A stretch of 64,000 nt of DNA, from contig NZ_AP014546.1 in assembly GCF_016592555.1 (NCBI RefSeq), positions 3,420,501 to 3,484,500 on the forward strand, written 5' to 3'. This document shows positions 38,827 through 47,132 of the stretch, one piece after another. The notes under the pieces were generated by a model that saw only the letters and a list, made by a program, of their open reading frames with translations, was not told the origin of the DNA and did no database searches. The translations under genes were made by a program, and so were the position numbers. The DNA comes from Neptunomonas japonica JAMM 1380 (GTDB lineage: Bacteria; Pseudomonadota; Gammaproteobacteria; Pseudomonadales; Balneatricaceae). Position 1 is the stretch's first letter. The number at the start of each line of letters is the position of its first letter.

Positions 38827-39888
38827 CTAACTCTTATCAAATTGATGACAATAAACGGCACTCTTACGATATTCACCCGGTGTCATTTGTGTCCACTTCT
38901 TAAAAGAGCGAAAGAAAGCAGAAGGCTCATCAAACCCCATTAAACTCGCCACATCATTGATAGACAATTGTGGGGAGTTCATATAGTTGATAGCACCCTC
39001 TTTGCGACAGTCATCCTTAATTTTTTGGTAAGAAGTACCTTCTTCCAATAGTCGCCTGCGTAATGTAGATACAGACATGTGTAATACATGGGCTACCTCA
39101 TCCGCACTGGGCAAATCCCGACTAAAATCTTTACCAATGATAGCCATTACTTGAGATTTTAAACTCTTATCATCATCCACCATTACATGTAATTGAAACG
39201 GGGCCGTTTTTAAAAAGCCCTTTAAGGTATCTTCAGTTTGAACAATCGGGTAATCCAGAAAGCGTGCAGGAAAAACCAACGCGTTAGCATGTTGGTTAAA
39301 ACGAATCTCTGAACGAAATAAGGTACGATAATAATCAGCATCTTCGGGCTCTGGAAAACTAAAATAGGCGGCCTTTATCTCTAAACGCGTTCCAATAAGC
39401 CAACTAGTAAAATGTTGCCAAACAGATAATGAGGTACGAATACTATGCGGAGGCTCGTTTTCTAATAATGTCTGAAACTCCGTATTATCCAACTCTTGCG
39501 TTGGAGCAAATGAAATCTTTGCATAGCGCCCTCTTCGCAACAAGACCGGTTTAATTCTAGAACCTCGGCAAATTTCATAAAAATCACTACAGCGCCACAT
39601 AACACGCTCCAGTGTTTTGCAATGCAAAATCGCATGGCACATCATTCTAAATGTTCCGTTTGGCACTTTACCGCCACTAATCATGCCAAAGGATTCATCT
39701 TGAGTAATCCAGATAATGCGTTGGTAAAGTTGCCAAAATTTTTGTGCGGGGAACTCAGTCTGATCTTCAATTTCATCAGGGCTAATACCGACATGTTCAA
39801 GCAAACTACTGACTTGATACCCCTGTGATTCGGCATGTCCAAGCAGGTGCTTTACATACCCATTTGGCACCGTTATTTTGCGCTCCAT
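38827..39888 (-). CDS. AraC-family regulator with arabinose-binding-type N-domain
   Basis: 353-residue regulator: an effector domain of the OruR/ArgR-like AraC subgroup (about 10-210) followed by two C-terminal HTHs (about 245-345; A-D-E-V-A-H-V-L-H-M-S-V-S-T-L-R-R-R-L and I-N-D-V-A-S-L-M-G-F-D-E-P-S-A-F-F-R). Start 39888 (M-E-R-K-I) has AGGGAG in front; an upstream start at 39957 lacks one. Divergent from the DUF1302/DUF1329 pair, so it most likely activates that operon in response to a hydrophobic or carboxylic effector. Confidence 0.9.
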   Translation of the reverse strand: MERKITVPNGYVKHLLGHAESQGYQVSSLLEHVGISPDEIEDQTEFPAQKFWQLYQRIIWITQDESFGMISGGKVPNGTFRMMCHAILHCKTLERVMWRCSDFYEICRGSRIKPVLLRRGRYAKISFAPTQELDNTEFQTLLENEPPHSIRTSLSVWQHFTSWLIGTRLEIKAAYFSFPEPEDADYYRTLFRSEIRFNQHANALVFPARFLDYPIVQTEDTLKGFLKTAPFQLHVMVDDDKSLKSQVMAIIGKDFSRDLPSADEVAHVLHMSVSTLRRRLLEEGTSYQKIKDDCRKEGAINYMNSPQLSINDVASLMGFDEPSAFFRSFKKWTQMTPGEYRKSAVYCHQFDKS

Positions 39889-40214
39889 GATAGCTCCCTG
39901 AAAAATATGTCTCTTATTGTTATCGTTTTTGTCACTATTTTTTGATACTAAAAGCACTGCTGCTTTAAGTCATGCCTTCTTTTGTCAGTCAATCTGGCGT
40001 GAATTGTTATTGTCGTACTGAGTTACAGTGTAGATTATTCTAATACAAGCAACACTTGCAAAAATGTCGCTTAAGCTCAACATGTAAATGATATAAAAAA
40101 TGACTATCTCAGATTACTTAGTATTCGCATTTATAGGAAATGCATCCATACTGGTATATAAGATTTAGCATATATAAGCCGCTGCTAAAAAAATAACAAT
40201 GCAAGGTGAACGAA
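39889..40214. promoter_or_regulatory. regulatory gap between araC-like gene and DUF1302 operon
   Basis: About 325 AT-rich bases shared by two divergent transcripts. No coding frame is supported. A TATATAAG-type tract near 40155-40180 could contain a -10 for the DUF1302 gene, but I cannot identify a matching -35 or AraC-type direct repeats by eye. Confidence 0.4.
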
Positions 40215-42005
40215 ATGGCAATAAATACCACCGGAGTGACAAAAGGTCCTCTGCTGAACCCTCAATTACTAAACCGTAAAATACTACCCGCTTTATTAGC
40301 AGCCACCCTTGCAGGTCAGGCTTATGGTGTTGAATTCCAACTAGGCGAAGTCGAGGGACGTATTGACTCCCAACTGTCGGTTGGTGCTAGCTGGCGGGTC
40401 AATGATCCGGATACTGACTTAATTTCAGAACCAAACGGCGGTAGAGGTTTAGGTTCAGGAAGTTTTGATGACGGAAATCAAAACTTCAAACAAGGGGAGA
40501 CATTCTCTAAAATCCTCAAAGGCTCACACGAGCTTTCATTAAGCTATAAGAATGTAGGGGCTTTTGTACGAGGTAAATATTGGTCAGACTTCGAACTAGA
40601 AGACGGTAAGCGAGGTCACGGTCATACTGAAAATGGCTATGCCGCTGATGACCAGCTTAACGATGATAGTTTTAATGACTTTGCTAAGTTTTCCGGTGCT
40701 GAAATTTTAGATGCCTACATCTACGGATACTTCGACATAGGCAATATGCCACTTGATGTACGCTTAGGCCGCCAAGTCGTCAACTGGGGTGAAAGCACCT
40801 TTATTCAAGGTGGCATTAACGTCATCAACCCATTTGATGTTAGCGCATTTCGCCGCCCAGGATCTGAAATAAAAGAAGGTTTATTGCCTGTTAATATGGC
40901 GTTTGCATCCTTAGGTGTAACCGACAACTTAAGTCTAGAGGCTTTCTATCAAATTAGTTGGGAGCCTACGGTTGAAGATGGTTGCGGTACTTATTTTTCT
41001 GCAAACGACTTTGCCGCAGAAGGCTGTAATGGTATTCGTGTCGATGCCGGCGCACTCAATGGCGTTGCCGACAGCACATACTACAACGCTCTCTCTACAA
41101 GGGTTATAACCCGTAATAGTGATGGTAAGCGAGATGCCAAAGATTCAGGGCAGTTCGGGTTTGCATTACGCTATTTAGCAGAAGACCTAAATGATACTGA
41201 GTTTGGCTTATTCTTTGCCAGATATCACAGCCGTTTGCCTGTGATTAGTGGTGTCAAAACCCCTAATGGCGACCCCTTCGCATCTGAGTATTTTGTCGAA
41301 TATCCAGAAGATATAAAAATGCTGGGTGTAAGCTGGAACACCAATGTTGGTGAATTAGCTTGGTCAGGCGAAATCAGCCACAAACGTGATGTACCTATTC
41401 AGTTGAATGGCCCCATGCTAGTTGCCTCTATGCTGACACTGGGAACAGCAGCAGGTAACCCAGCTAATGGGACGGTTGTTCCCATCGGTCCTGCTGGTTT
41501 AGGCACAGAGATCCAAGGTTACACCGCTTTTGATGTGACACAGGCACAAACAACCCTCATCAAAACAGTCAACAACGTCATGGGGGCTAGCCGTTTAGCA
41601 CTGATCGGTGAGCTTGGCTGGACACACATCCATGACTTTGATGAAAGCGCTTCTGCTCTAAAATATGGTCGCAGTGGTGTATTTGGCTATACGCCAAGCG
41701 ATGATGATGGCTTTGTCACACAAGACTCTGTTGGCTATGTAGCTCGCGCATCGTTAAGTTACCCGAATGCCATTTCAGGTGTTAGCTTAACGCCACAAGT
41801 GAGCTTCAAGCACGGTATCAGTGGCTACGGCCCACAACCTGGCGCTGCGTTTAATGAAGGACAGAAGTCTATAAACCTAAGCTTACAAGCCGACTACTTG
41901 GAGCGATACAGAGCACAGATCTCTTACACTAACTTCTTTGGTGGTGATTACAACGAGTTAGCAGATCGAGACTTTATCTCGCTAAGCACTTCTGTATCCT
42001 TTTAA
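40215..42005 (+). CDS. DUF1302 family outer-membrane-type protein
   Basis: 596-residue beta-rich protein of the DUF1302 family. It has an export signal with a long polar n-region (hydrophobic core P-A-L-L-A-A-T-L-A-G-Q-A-Y-G, about 28-42) and a porin-like body with alternating aromatic/polar strands ending in S-L-S-T-S-V-S-F, an outer-membrane-style terminal phenylalanine. ATG 40215 has AAGGTG 6 bases before it; a GTG at 40206 is less likely. Family members usually sit beside DUF1329 genes; function unproven, often tied to lipid or hydrophobic-compound handling. Confidence 0.88.
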   Translation: MAINTTGVTKGPLLNPQLLNRKILPALLAATLAGQAYGVEFQLGEVEGRIDSQLSVGASWRVNDPDTDLISEPNGGRGLGSGSFDDGNQNFKQGETFSKILKGSHELSLSYKNVGAFVRGKYWSDFELEDGKRGHGHTENGYAADDQLNDDSFNDFAKFSGAEILDAYIYGYFDIGNMPLDVRLGRQVVNWGESTFIQGGINVINPFDVSAFRRPGSEIKEGLLPVNMAFASLGVTDNLSLEAFYQISWEPTVEDGCGTYFSANDFAAEGCNGIRVDAGALNGVADSTYYNALSTRVITRNSDGKRDAKDSGQFGFALRYLAEDLNDTEFGLFFARYHSRLPVISGVKTPNGDPFASEYFVEYPEDIKMLGVSWNTNVGELAWSGEISHKRDVPIQLNGPMLVASMLTLGTAAGNPANGTVVPIGPAGLGTEIQGYTAFDVTQAQTTLIKTVNNVMGASRLALIGELGWTHIHDFDESASALKYGRSGVFGYTPSDDDGFVTQDSVGYVARASLSYPNAISGVSLTPQVSFKHGISGYGPQPGAAFNEGQKSINLSLQADYLERYRAQISYTNFFGGDYNELADRDFISLSTSVSF

Positions 42006-42033
42006 TAAATCAGCGTGACTATGGAGTAACCAC

Positions 42034-43383
42034 ATGATATCGCATCCAAAAGCACTGCTGATCACATCAGCACTCGCTCTTTCCATCAGCAGCATTGTAC
42101 AAGCTGGCGTTTCTTCTCAGGAGGCGGCTCGTCTCGGCCAAGATTTAACACCCATAGGAGCAGAAAAAGCAGGTAATGCTGCGGGCACTATTCCTGCTTG
42201 GACAGGCGGACTAAGCACCTCGACTGATCGCCACACCAACCCATATGCTAATGAAAAACCATCATTTACCATCACAGCAAGCAACGCAAACCAGTATAAA
42301 GACTCTCTATCACCTGGGCAGCTAGCAATGCTGGCAAAATACCCTGACACATTCAAAATGAATGTTTACCCGACCCACCGCTCAGCAGCACTACCACAGA
42401 GCATTTATAGCAGCATCACGAAAAATGCCACCGATGCCGAGTTAACTCAACAAGGTAACGGTATTTCAGGGGCTACTGAAGCTATCCCTTTTCCGATTCC
42501 TAGTGACGGCTTAGAAGTAATCTGGAACCACATGACACGCTTTCGTGGCGGTTCTTTAGAACGAACCTTTGTGCAAGTTCCTGTCCAAGCAAACGGGAGT
42601 TTCACAGCGGTAAAGATCAATGAAAAAATGGCCTGGCCTACTTATCTTTCAGAACCATACGATCCTAAAAGTGATGACAACATTTTGTTTTACTTTGTGC
42701 AAAAAGTTGAAGCACCTTCACGCTTAACCGGCAATGTCTTATTGGTCCATGAAACAATGAACCAAATTACCCAGCCACGCCAAGCATGGACTTATAATGC
42801 AGGGCAGCGACGCGTAAGACGTGCGCCGCAGGTTGCTTATGATGCGCCAGGTACAGCAACTGATGGACAGCGCACCACCGATAACCTAGATATGTTTAAC
42901 GGTGCACCTGACCGATATGATTGGAATCTAGTGGGTAAGCAAGAGCTATATATTCCATATAACAGCTTCAAGCTGGCTGATAGGGGCCTAAAATATAATC
43001 AGATCTTACAGGCCGGACATCTAAACCCTGAGTTAACCCGTTATGAGTTACATCGTGTATGGAAAGTTGAAGCTACCTTAAAAGAAGGTGCTCGCCATAT
43101 TTATGCAAAACGCACCTTCTACATTGATGAAGATACTTGGCAAGCAGCCATTGTCGATCATTACGATGGACGTGGTGAGCTTTGGCGCGTCGCTGAAGAG
43201 CACGAGTTCCAATACCGAGATGCTAACGTGCCTTGGACAGTCGCTGAAATGCTATATGATTTACAATCCGGACGCTACCTTGCAGGAAGCTTAACTAATG
43301 AAGAAGGTATTGGTTTTGACTTCACCAAGCGCTTCAGACACAAAGACTTTACCCCACAGGCCATACGCCGACTGGGCAAATAA
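42034..43383 (+). CDS. DUF1329 family periplasmic protein
   Basis: 449-residue secreted protein (signal peptide to about V-Q-A-G) with the DUF1329 start E-A-A-R-L-G-Q-D-L-T-P-x-G-A-E-K-A-G-N and an I-P-x-W-T-G-G segment. It is 28 bases after the DUF1302 gene and shares a terminator. The paired DUF1302/DUF1329 genes resemble an outer-membrane protein plus periplasmic carrier; a LolA/LolB-like fold has been suggested for DUF1329 as I recall, which would fit a lipid-carrying role. Confidence 0.92.
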   Translation: MISHPKALLITSALALSISSIVQAGVSSQEAARLGQDLTPIGAEKAGNAAGTIPAWTGGLSTSTDRHTNPYANEKPSFTITASNANQYKDSLSPGQLAMLAKYPDTFKMNVYPTHRSAALPQSIYSSITKNATDAELTQQGNGISGATEAIPFPIPSDGLEVIWNHMTRFRGGSLERTFVQVPVQANGSFTAVKINEKMAWPTYLSEPYDPKSDDNILFYFVQKVEAPSRLTGNVLLVHETMNQITQPRQAWTYNAGQRRVRRAPQVAYDAPGTATDGQRTTDNLDMFNGAPDRYDWNLVGKQELYIPYNSFKLADRGLKYNQILQAGHLNPELTRYELHRVWKVEATLKEGARHIYAKRTFYIDEDTWQAAIVDHYDGRGELWRVAEEHEFQYRDANVPWTVAEMLYDLQSGRYLAGSLTNEEGIGFDFTKRFRHKDFTPQAIRRLGK

Positions 43384-43393
43384 GTAACACCTG

Positions 43394-43420
43394 AGCCCCG
43401 ATAATACCGGGGCTTTTTTA
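43394..43420 (+). terminator. rho-independent terminator of the DUF1302/DUF1329 operon
   Basis: AGCCCCG pairs with CGGGGCT around a 7-base loop, followed by TTTTTT. Ten bases after the DUF1329 stop codon. Confidence 0.9.
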
Positions 43421-43451
43421 TATCTAAATTTTACTAATTATTTAAAGAACA

Positions 43452-44051
43452 TCATGACTTTTGCAGGATAAAATACGCATGTAATTCTGGATATTGGTCA
43501 TATTCAAAATGCCTACAAATACAACCTAAACTAATAAAAAGCTTTAAGAATCCATTAATACCTAGTGATGAGTAATATACTTCAGGCCCCATAAAATCAT
43601 CTTTGTGGTCTCCTTTTTCATCTGTACCACCGCAAGAAAATATCAGCACTCCGTTGCTATTAAGAGCAGAAATCAGTTTTGTTAGTACCTTTTCTTGCTG
43701 CTCAAGCGGTATGTGCCAAATACTATCCCAAGCACTGATAAAGTCATACTTGTGAGGCAGCTCCCATTCACATATATCTTCTTGATAAAACGTTATGTCA
43801 GCATGTCGTTTGCAAGCCAAATTAATCATCTCTTCGGAGACATCAACACCTTCTGGGCTGAAGCCCTTACCTATAAGAAGATCAATAAAGCGCCCAGTAC
43901 AACCACAGCCAACATCGAGCGCTTTTTCCTTATTTTTTACAAATGCTATAGCTCGTTCATGTTGTTCAATACCATTGCTGCTATTAAAACTACCCTCCTC
44001 CCACAGGTGAGTGATTTGATTATAAGCTTTGCCAATATCAACTGGTTTCAT
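43452..44051 (-). CDS. class I SAM-dependent methyltransferase
   Basis: 199-residue Rossmann methyltransferase. Motif I is A-L-D-V-G-C-G-C-T-G-R-F-I (about 43-55), motif II E-G-V-D-V-S-E-E-M-I. The substrate is not identifiable. It stands alone, and the stretch upstream of it carries a decayed regulator fragment, so this part of the chromosome looks like a site of gene turnover. Its AT content is higher than that of its neighbours by eye. Confidence 0.85.
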   Translation of the reverse strand: MKPVDIGKAYNQITHLWEEGSFNSSNGIEQHERAIAFVKNKEKALDVGCGCTGRFIDLLIGKGFSPEGVDVSEEMINLACKRHADITFYQEDICEWELPHKYDFISAWDSIWHIPLEQQEKVLTKLISALNSNGVLIFSCGGTDEKGDHKDDFMGPEVYYSSLGINGFLKLFISLGCICRHFEYDQYPELHAYFILQKS

Positions 44052-44216
44052 AGTTTATTCTCGTGCCTAACATTTCCATCAACGCTGAAGTGATACAAAG
44101 CAGCGGCCTAAAATACTGGCCAGCCCATTACCCTAACAAGCTTACAGCCAGAATATCTACCCAAATAATGCGAACCTTTCCTCACCCAGTGCCCCCCCTA
44201 ATGCTCTCATCTCATC
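44052..44216. other. intergenic stretch without a supported gene
   Basis: Between the methyltransferase gene and the decayed HTH fragment. It contains a run of seven C residues near 44192-44198 and no supported reading frame. It probably represents the rest of the decayed regulator gene; one frame after the stop at 44217 continues D-E-M-R-A-L-G, which would fit the residues after a Crp-type recognition helix. Confidence 0.4.
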
Positions 44217-44366
44217 TCAAGCTCTGGCAACGACCTCGTTTGTGGAACCCAATCTAGCCGCAATTTCTTGTTTCTTCATCGATAAAAGATTTTCATCTGG
44301 ATTCTTTCCTGCAATAGCTAGTACCTGAATGCTATTACAGATACGCCTCCCTCTCTGTAACAAATG
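44217..44366 (-). pseudogene. Crp/Fnr-like helix-turn-helix remnant
   Basis: A 49-codon open stretch on the minus strand with no proper start. It encodes L-S-M-K-K-Q-E-I-A-A-R-L-G-S-T-N-E-V-V-A-R-A then a stop. This matches the recognition-helix pattern of Crp/Fnr regulators (L-T-x-Q-E-I-A-x-x-L-G-x-x-R-E-T-V-S-R), with N in place of the usual R before E. After the stop, D-E-M-R-A-L-G continues in the same frame as expected downstream of that helix. The N-terminal sensor domain is absent (stop at 44367-44369). Read as a decayed gene, by eye only. Confidence 0.4.
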
Positions 44367-44594
44367 CTACAGATGGAAAAATAAAAAAAGCCACCTAACT
44401 TTTTATTATCAACTAATATAATAAAGAGCGACCATTGATAATGTTGTATCAATGCAGCAGCAAGAAAACTGTCATTCCTCTAGCTTAATCGCAGGCTAGC
44501 GGTTCAACTAATTCAACTGAGGTTCATTTAGCTTAGATTTAAATGTTTCTGCGGAAGGAACTCGCAAACACATCACTTTAATAGGAAAAACAAC

Positions 44595-45032
44595 ATGCCT
44601 ACACTCACTCTCCAGTACTTCATTCGCACACTCATCATCACTTTTGCCCTTTTAACAGGATCTCAAGCATTCGCGGCATCAGCCTGTAAGGGGCAATCAA
44701 ACACAGCCTGCAACCAGAATAGTTCGTGTTACTGGGTATCTGGATACAAACGCTCTGATGGAGCTAATGTAAAAAGCCACTGCCGTGCCAAACCGAAGTC
44801 TTCTTTAAAAGACTCAGCTCAAAAAACGACTAAGAAAACATCATCAAGCGTCGTTAAAAAAACGACGACTGATTCTGCAAAAAACAAAGCCGCTTTGACA
44901 ACTAAGAAAGAATCTAAAAAGGCAGCCAAAAAGAAGATTAAAAATTCAGAGAAAAAAGTGGTGAAGAAGCTATCTAAGAAAGATAAAAAAAGCACTACTA
45001 AAAAAGACACTAAGAAATCAACTAACAGCTAA
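44595..45032 (+). CDS. secreted protein with Cys motif and lysine-rich tail
   Basis: 145 residues. A signal peptide (cleaved after A-F-A, residue 27) is followed by a short four-cysteine domain (A-C-K-G-Q-S-N-T-A-C-N-Q-N-S-S-C-Y-W, then S-H-C-R-A-K), and then an 80-residue low-complexity tail with 30 lysines mixed with Ser, Thr and Ala. Predicted to be exported and very basic, so it could bind DNA, anionic polysaccharide, lipoteichoic-like polymers or peptidoglycan; none of this is shown. It is preceded by about 230 bases that probably hold its promoter. The minus strand of the tail also reads as an open frame, which is a shadow. Confidence 0.8.
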   Translation: MPTLTLQYFIRTLIITFALLTGSQAFAASACKGQSNTACNQNSSCYWVSGYKRSDGANVKSHCRAKPKSSLKDSAQKTTKKTSSSVVKKTTTDSAKNKAALTTKKESKKAAKKKIKNSEKKVVKKLSKKDKKSTTKKDTKKSTNS

Positions 45033-45057
45033 AAGCCAGCTTATTTTCTGTATATCC

Positions 45058-45090
45058 AGAGGACCAAGTATTACCGGTCCTCTTAGCTTT
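45058..45090 (+). terminator. hairpin after the lysine-rich protein gene
   Basis: AGAGGACC pairs with GGTCCTCT around a 10-base loop, followed by a mixed T-rich stretch (TAGCTTTATATTT). A probable, not strong, terminator. Confidence 0.6.
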
Positions 45091-45209
45091 ATATTTATCG
45101 ACATTTTCTATGCATAAATGTTACTAGAAACTGTGGATAACCTCTGAGTATGTTGCCCAAGACGAGGTATGACACATTCTCGCAAACTTGATTGTTTTTT
45201 ATACAACAA

Positions 45210-45722
45210 TTAGTTTTGTAATAGATTTGATGGCCGAACGATTTTCCAGTACTTATCATTCCAGTATGGGTTATCCAACCTTGATTGGGTCACACCTTTA
45301 CTAGCAGAAGCATGCATAAAGTACTGATTACCTAGGTATATGCCAACATGCCTATCGAACAGGCCTGTTTTAAATAACACTAAGTCGCCTGGTCGCGCTG
45401 AACGCCGTGATATCTCTTCGCCAACAACGGCTTGAGCTCTGGTAGTACGAGGCAAATAAAGATCGAATACGTCTTTATAAGTCCTTGCGACAAAAGCAGA
45501 GCAATCAATCCCCCTTCTAGAGTTCCCGCCGTACTTATAAGGCGTTCCATTCCACCTTAAATAATGCGCTTGCAACTGACTTTTAACAGGTGAATATGCT
45601 GTTTCTGCCTGCTGGTAACTTTGCCCAGCACACCCTGAAAGAACTGCACAGACGAGTATATAACTTAGGCCCGCACACCTTTTACGTAAAGACTGAGTGT
45701 ATAGTGCTAATAGTTTCGTCAT
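45210..45722 (-). CDS. NlpC/P60 family cell-wall hydrolase lipoprotein
   Basis: 170-residue lipoprotein (lipobox L-S-G-C near residue 31) with an NlpC/P60 cysteine-peptidase domain. The catalytic Cys is in G-I-D-C-S-A-F-V, the His in D-R-H-V-G-I-Y-L-G, and the third residue near F-M-H-A-S. It is similar in layout to MepS/Spr and NlpC, which cut peptide cross-links in peptidoglycan. It is convergent with the lysine-rich protein gene. Confidence 0.9.
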   Translation of the reverse strand: MTKLLALYTQSLRKRCAGLSYILVCAVLSGCAGQSYQQAETAYSPVKSQLQAHYLRWNGTPYKYGGNSRRGIDCSAFVARTYKDVFDLYLPRTTRAQAVVGEEISRRSARPGDLVLFKTGLFDRHVGIYLGNQYFMHASASKGVTQSRLDNPYWNDKYWKIVRPSNLLQN

Positions 45723-45799
45723 TAATAACTAACCGTTGTGTAATTAATTCAATTACCCTGTAAGCCTACCTAATACGATAACCATGGAAATTCGCATCT

Positions 45800-46456
45800 T
45801 TGAGTACTTCATCCGTTCAGTATAGCTCTACATTAACAGAAGAAACGTTCGATCTCATCGCGACAGCACTTTCTCAGCACGGCTATATCATATTAGAAAA
45901 TGCCTTACCCCCTAAATTAGTGAGTAACCTTTTAGTTACCGCTACCGAAAAAGTAGCAGAATTTAAACCGGCAGGCATCGGTCGAGCTAACCAGCATCAA
46001 GTAAATAACGTCATTAGAACCGATAACATCCTCTGGCTGACAACACAAAACCCTGTCGAATCTGCTTATTTGATCGAAATGGATGCACTGCGTGAAGCCA
46101 TGAATAAAAGACTTTTCATGGGACTTTTTGATTATGAAGCTAGCTTTGCACACTACCCTAGCGGAGCATTTTATAAAAAGCATCTCGATGCCTTTAAAGG
46201 GCAAACTAATCGAGTATTAACGACTGTTTTTTATCTCAATGAAAACTGGCAAGAAGAGCAAGGTGGCAACTTAGTTATTTATAATACAAAGAACAACTCG
46301 ACGCTCCAGGTCAAACCTGAAGCAGGCACATTAGTCATATTTTTAAGCGATGAGTTCCCCCATGAAGTTAAGCAAGCAACCAAAGATCGCTATAGTATCG
46401 CAGGATGGTTCAGGATTAATAACTCTTCGCTAAACCGGGTTGATCCTGCACATTAA
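45800..46456 (+). CDS. 2OG-Fe(II) oxygenase (prolyl-hydroxylase-like)
   Basis: 218-residue iron/2-oxoglutarate oxygenase. The Fe ligands are H and D in K-K-H-L-D-A-F (about 134-136) and the distal His in F-P-H-E-V; D-R-Y-S-I-A-G-W-F-R supplies the 2-oxoglutarate-binding Arg. The best start in frame is a TTG at 45800 behind GGAA; the first in-frame ATG is far inside the domain. Family members hydroxylate proline or other residues on ribosomal or elongation-factor proteins; the substrate here is unknown. Confidence 0.85.
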   Translation: MSTSSVQYSSTLTEETFDLIATALSQHGYIILENALPPKLVSNLLVTATEKVAEFKPAGIGRANQHQVNNVIRTDNILWLTTQNPVESAYLIEMDALREAMNKRLFMGLFDYEASFAHYPSGAFYKKHLDAFKGQTNRVLTTVFYLNENWQEEQGGNLVIYNTKNNSTLQVKPEAGTLVIFLSDEFPHEVKQATKDRYSIAGWFRINNSSLNRVDPAH

Positions 46457-46600
46457 TTTAACTGGCACATTTCAATTTGCAGCCTTATTATTAAATAATA
46501 GGTTAATTACTCTTGGTGGTAGCAATATTTCGCTACTGTTCAGGTGGCACACTTACAATGACTCAATAACTGCTGAATAAAATACTGAGGAAATGAAGGC

Positions 46601-47005
46601 ATGGCTAAACTGACTGATATCAAAGGCATTGACGAAGCTTCTGCAGAAAAACTAAAAGCAGCCGGAGCGACTACACAGGAAAGTTTCCTGACAGCCTGCG
46701 GTGATAAAAAAGGACGCAAAGAAGTTGCCAATAATACCGGAATCGACGAAAAAGAGATTCTTGGTTGGTTAAACCGTGCTGACTTGGCCCGTGTTAAAGG
46801 CGTAAGCACCGTATATGCAGACCTTCTAGAGCTTGCTGGTGTTGATACTGTTCCTGAGCTTGCTCAGCGTAACGCTGCAAACCTGCATACAAAAATGGAA
46901 GAGTGCAACACTGAGCAAAGCTTAGCTGACAAAATGCCGACCACCGCTCAAGTAGAAGAGTGGGTTGCTCAAGCTAAAGAATTACCACGCGCTATTCATT
47001 ACTAA
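46601..47005 (+). CDS. DUF4332 helix-hairpin-helix protein
   Basis: 134-residue protein with two helix-hairpin-helix units: L-T-D-I-K-G-I-D-E-A-S-A-E-K-L-K-A-A-G near residue 4 and A-R-V-K-G-V-S-T-V-Y-A-D-L-L-E-L-A-G near 62. This is the DUF4332 family, often proposed to bind nucleic acid non-specifically. GAGGAA lies upstream of ATG. A single-gene unit with its own terminator. Confidence 0.85.
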   Translation: MAKLTDIKGIDEASAEKLKAAGATTQESFLTACGDKKGRKEVANNTGIDEKEILGWLNRADLARVKGVSTVYADLLELAGVDTVPELAQRNAANLHTKMEECNTEQSLADKMPTTAQVEEWVAQAKELPRAIHY

Positions 47006-47028
47006 GCTAGTAATTTAATTACTACCTC

Positions 47029-47063
47029 AAACGACAAGCAAACCTGCTTGTCGTTTCGCTTTT
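47029..47063 (+). terminator. terminator after the DUF4332 gene
   Basis: A strong 12-base stem (AAACGACAAGCA with TGCTTGTCGTTT) and 4-base loop, followed by CGCTTTTCC. It starts 24 bases after the stop codon. Confidence 0.75.
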
Positions 47064-47132
47064 CCTCTCTCCTAGATAACGCATTTCTGCTAAGATGCAC
47101 TCTGACTATGAATTTTCAGAGAGTAGCACACG

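Noticed and set aside
44052..44216. Possible small RNA or mobile-element scar next to the methyltransferase gene
   Set aside because: No inverted repeats, target duplication, promoter or terminator supporting it.
44819..45010. Open minus-strand frame of 63 codons with a hydrophobic product
   Set aside because: It is the complement of the lysine-rich tail (AAA/AAG codons read as TTT/CTT), a compositional shadow.
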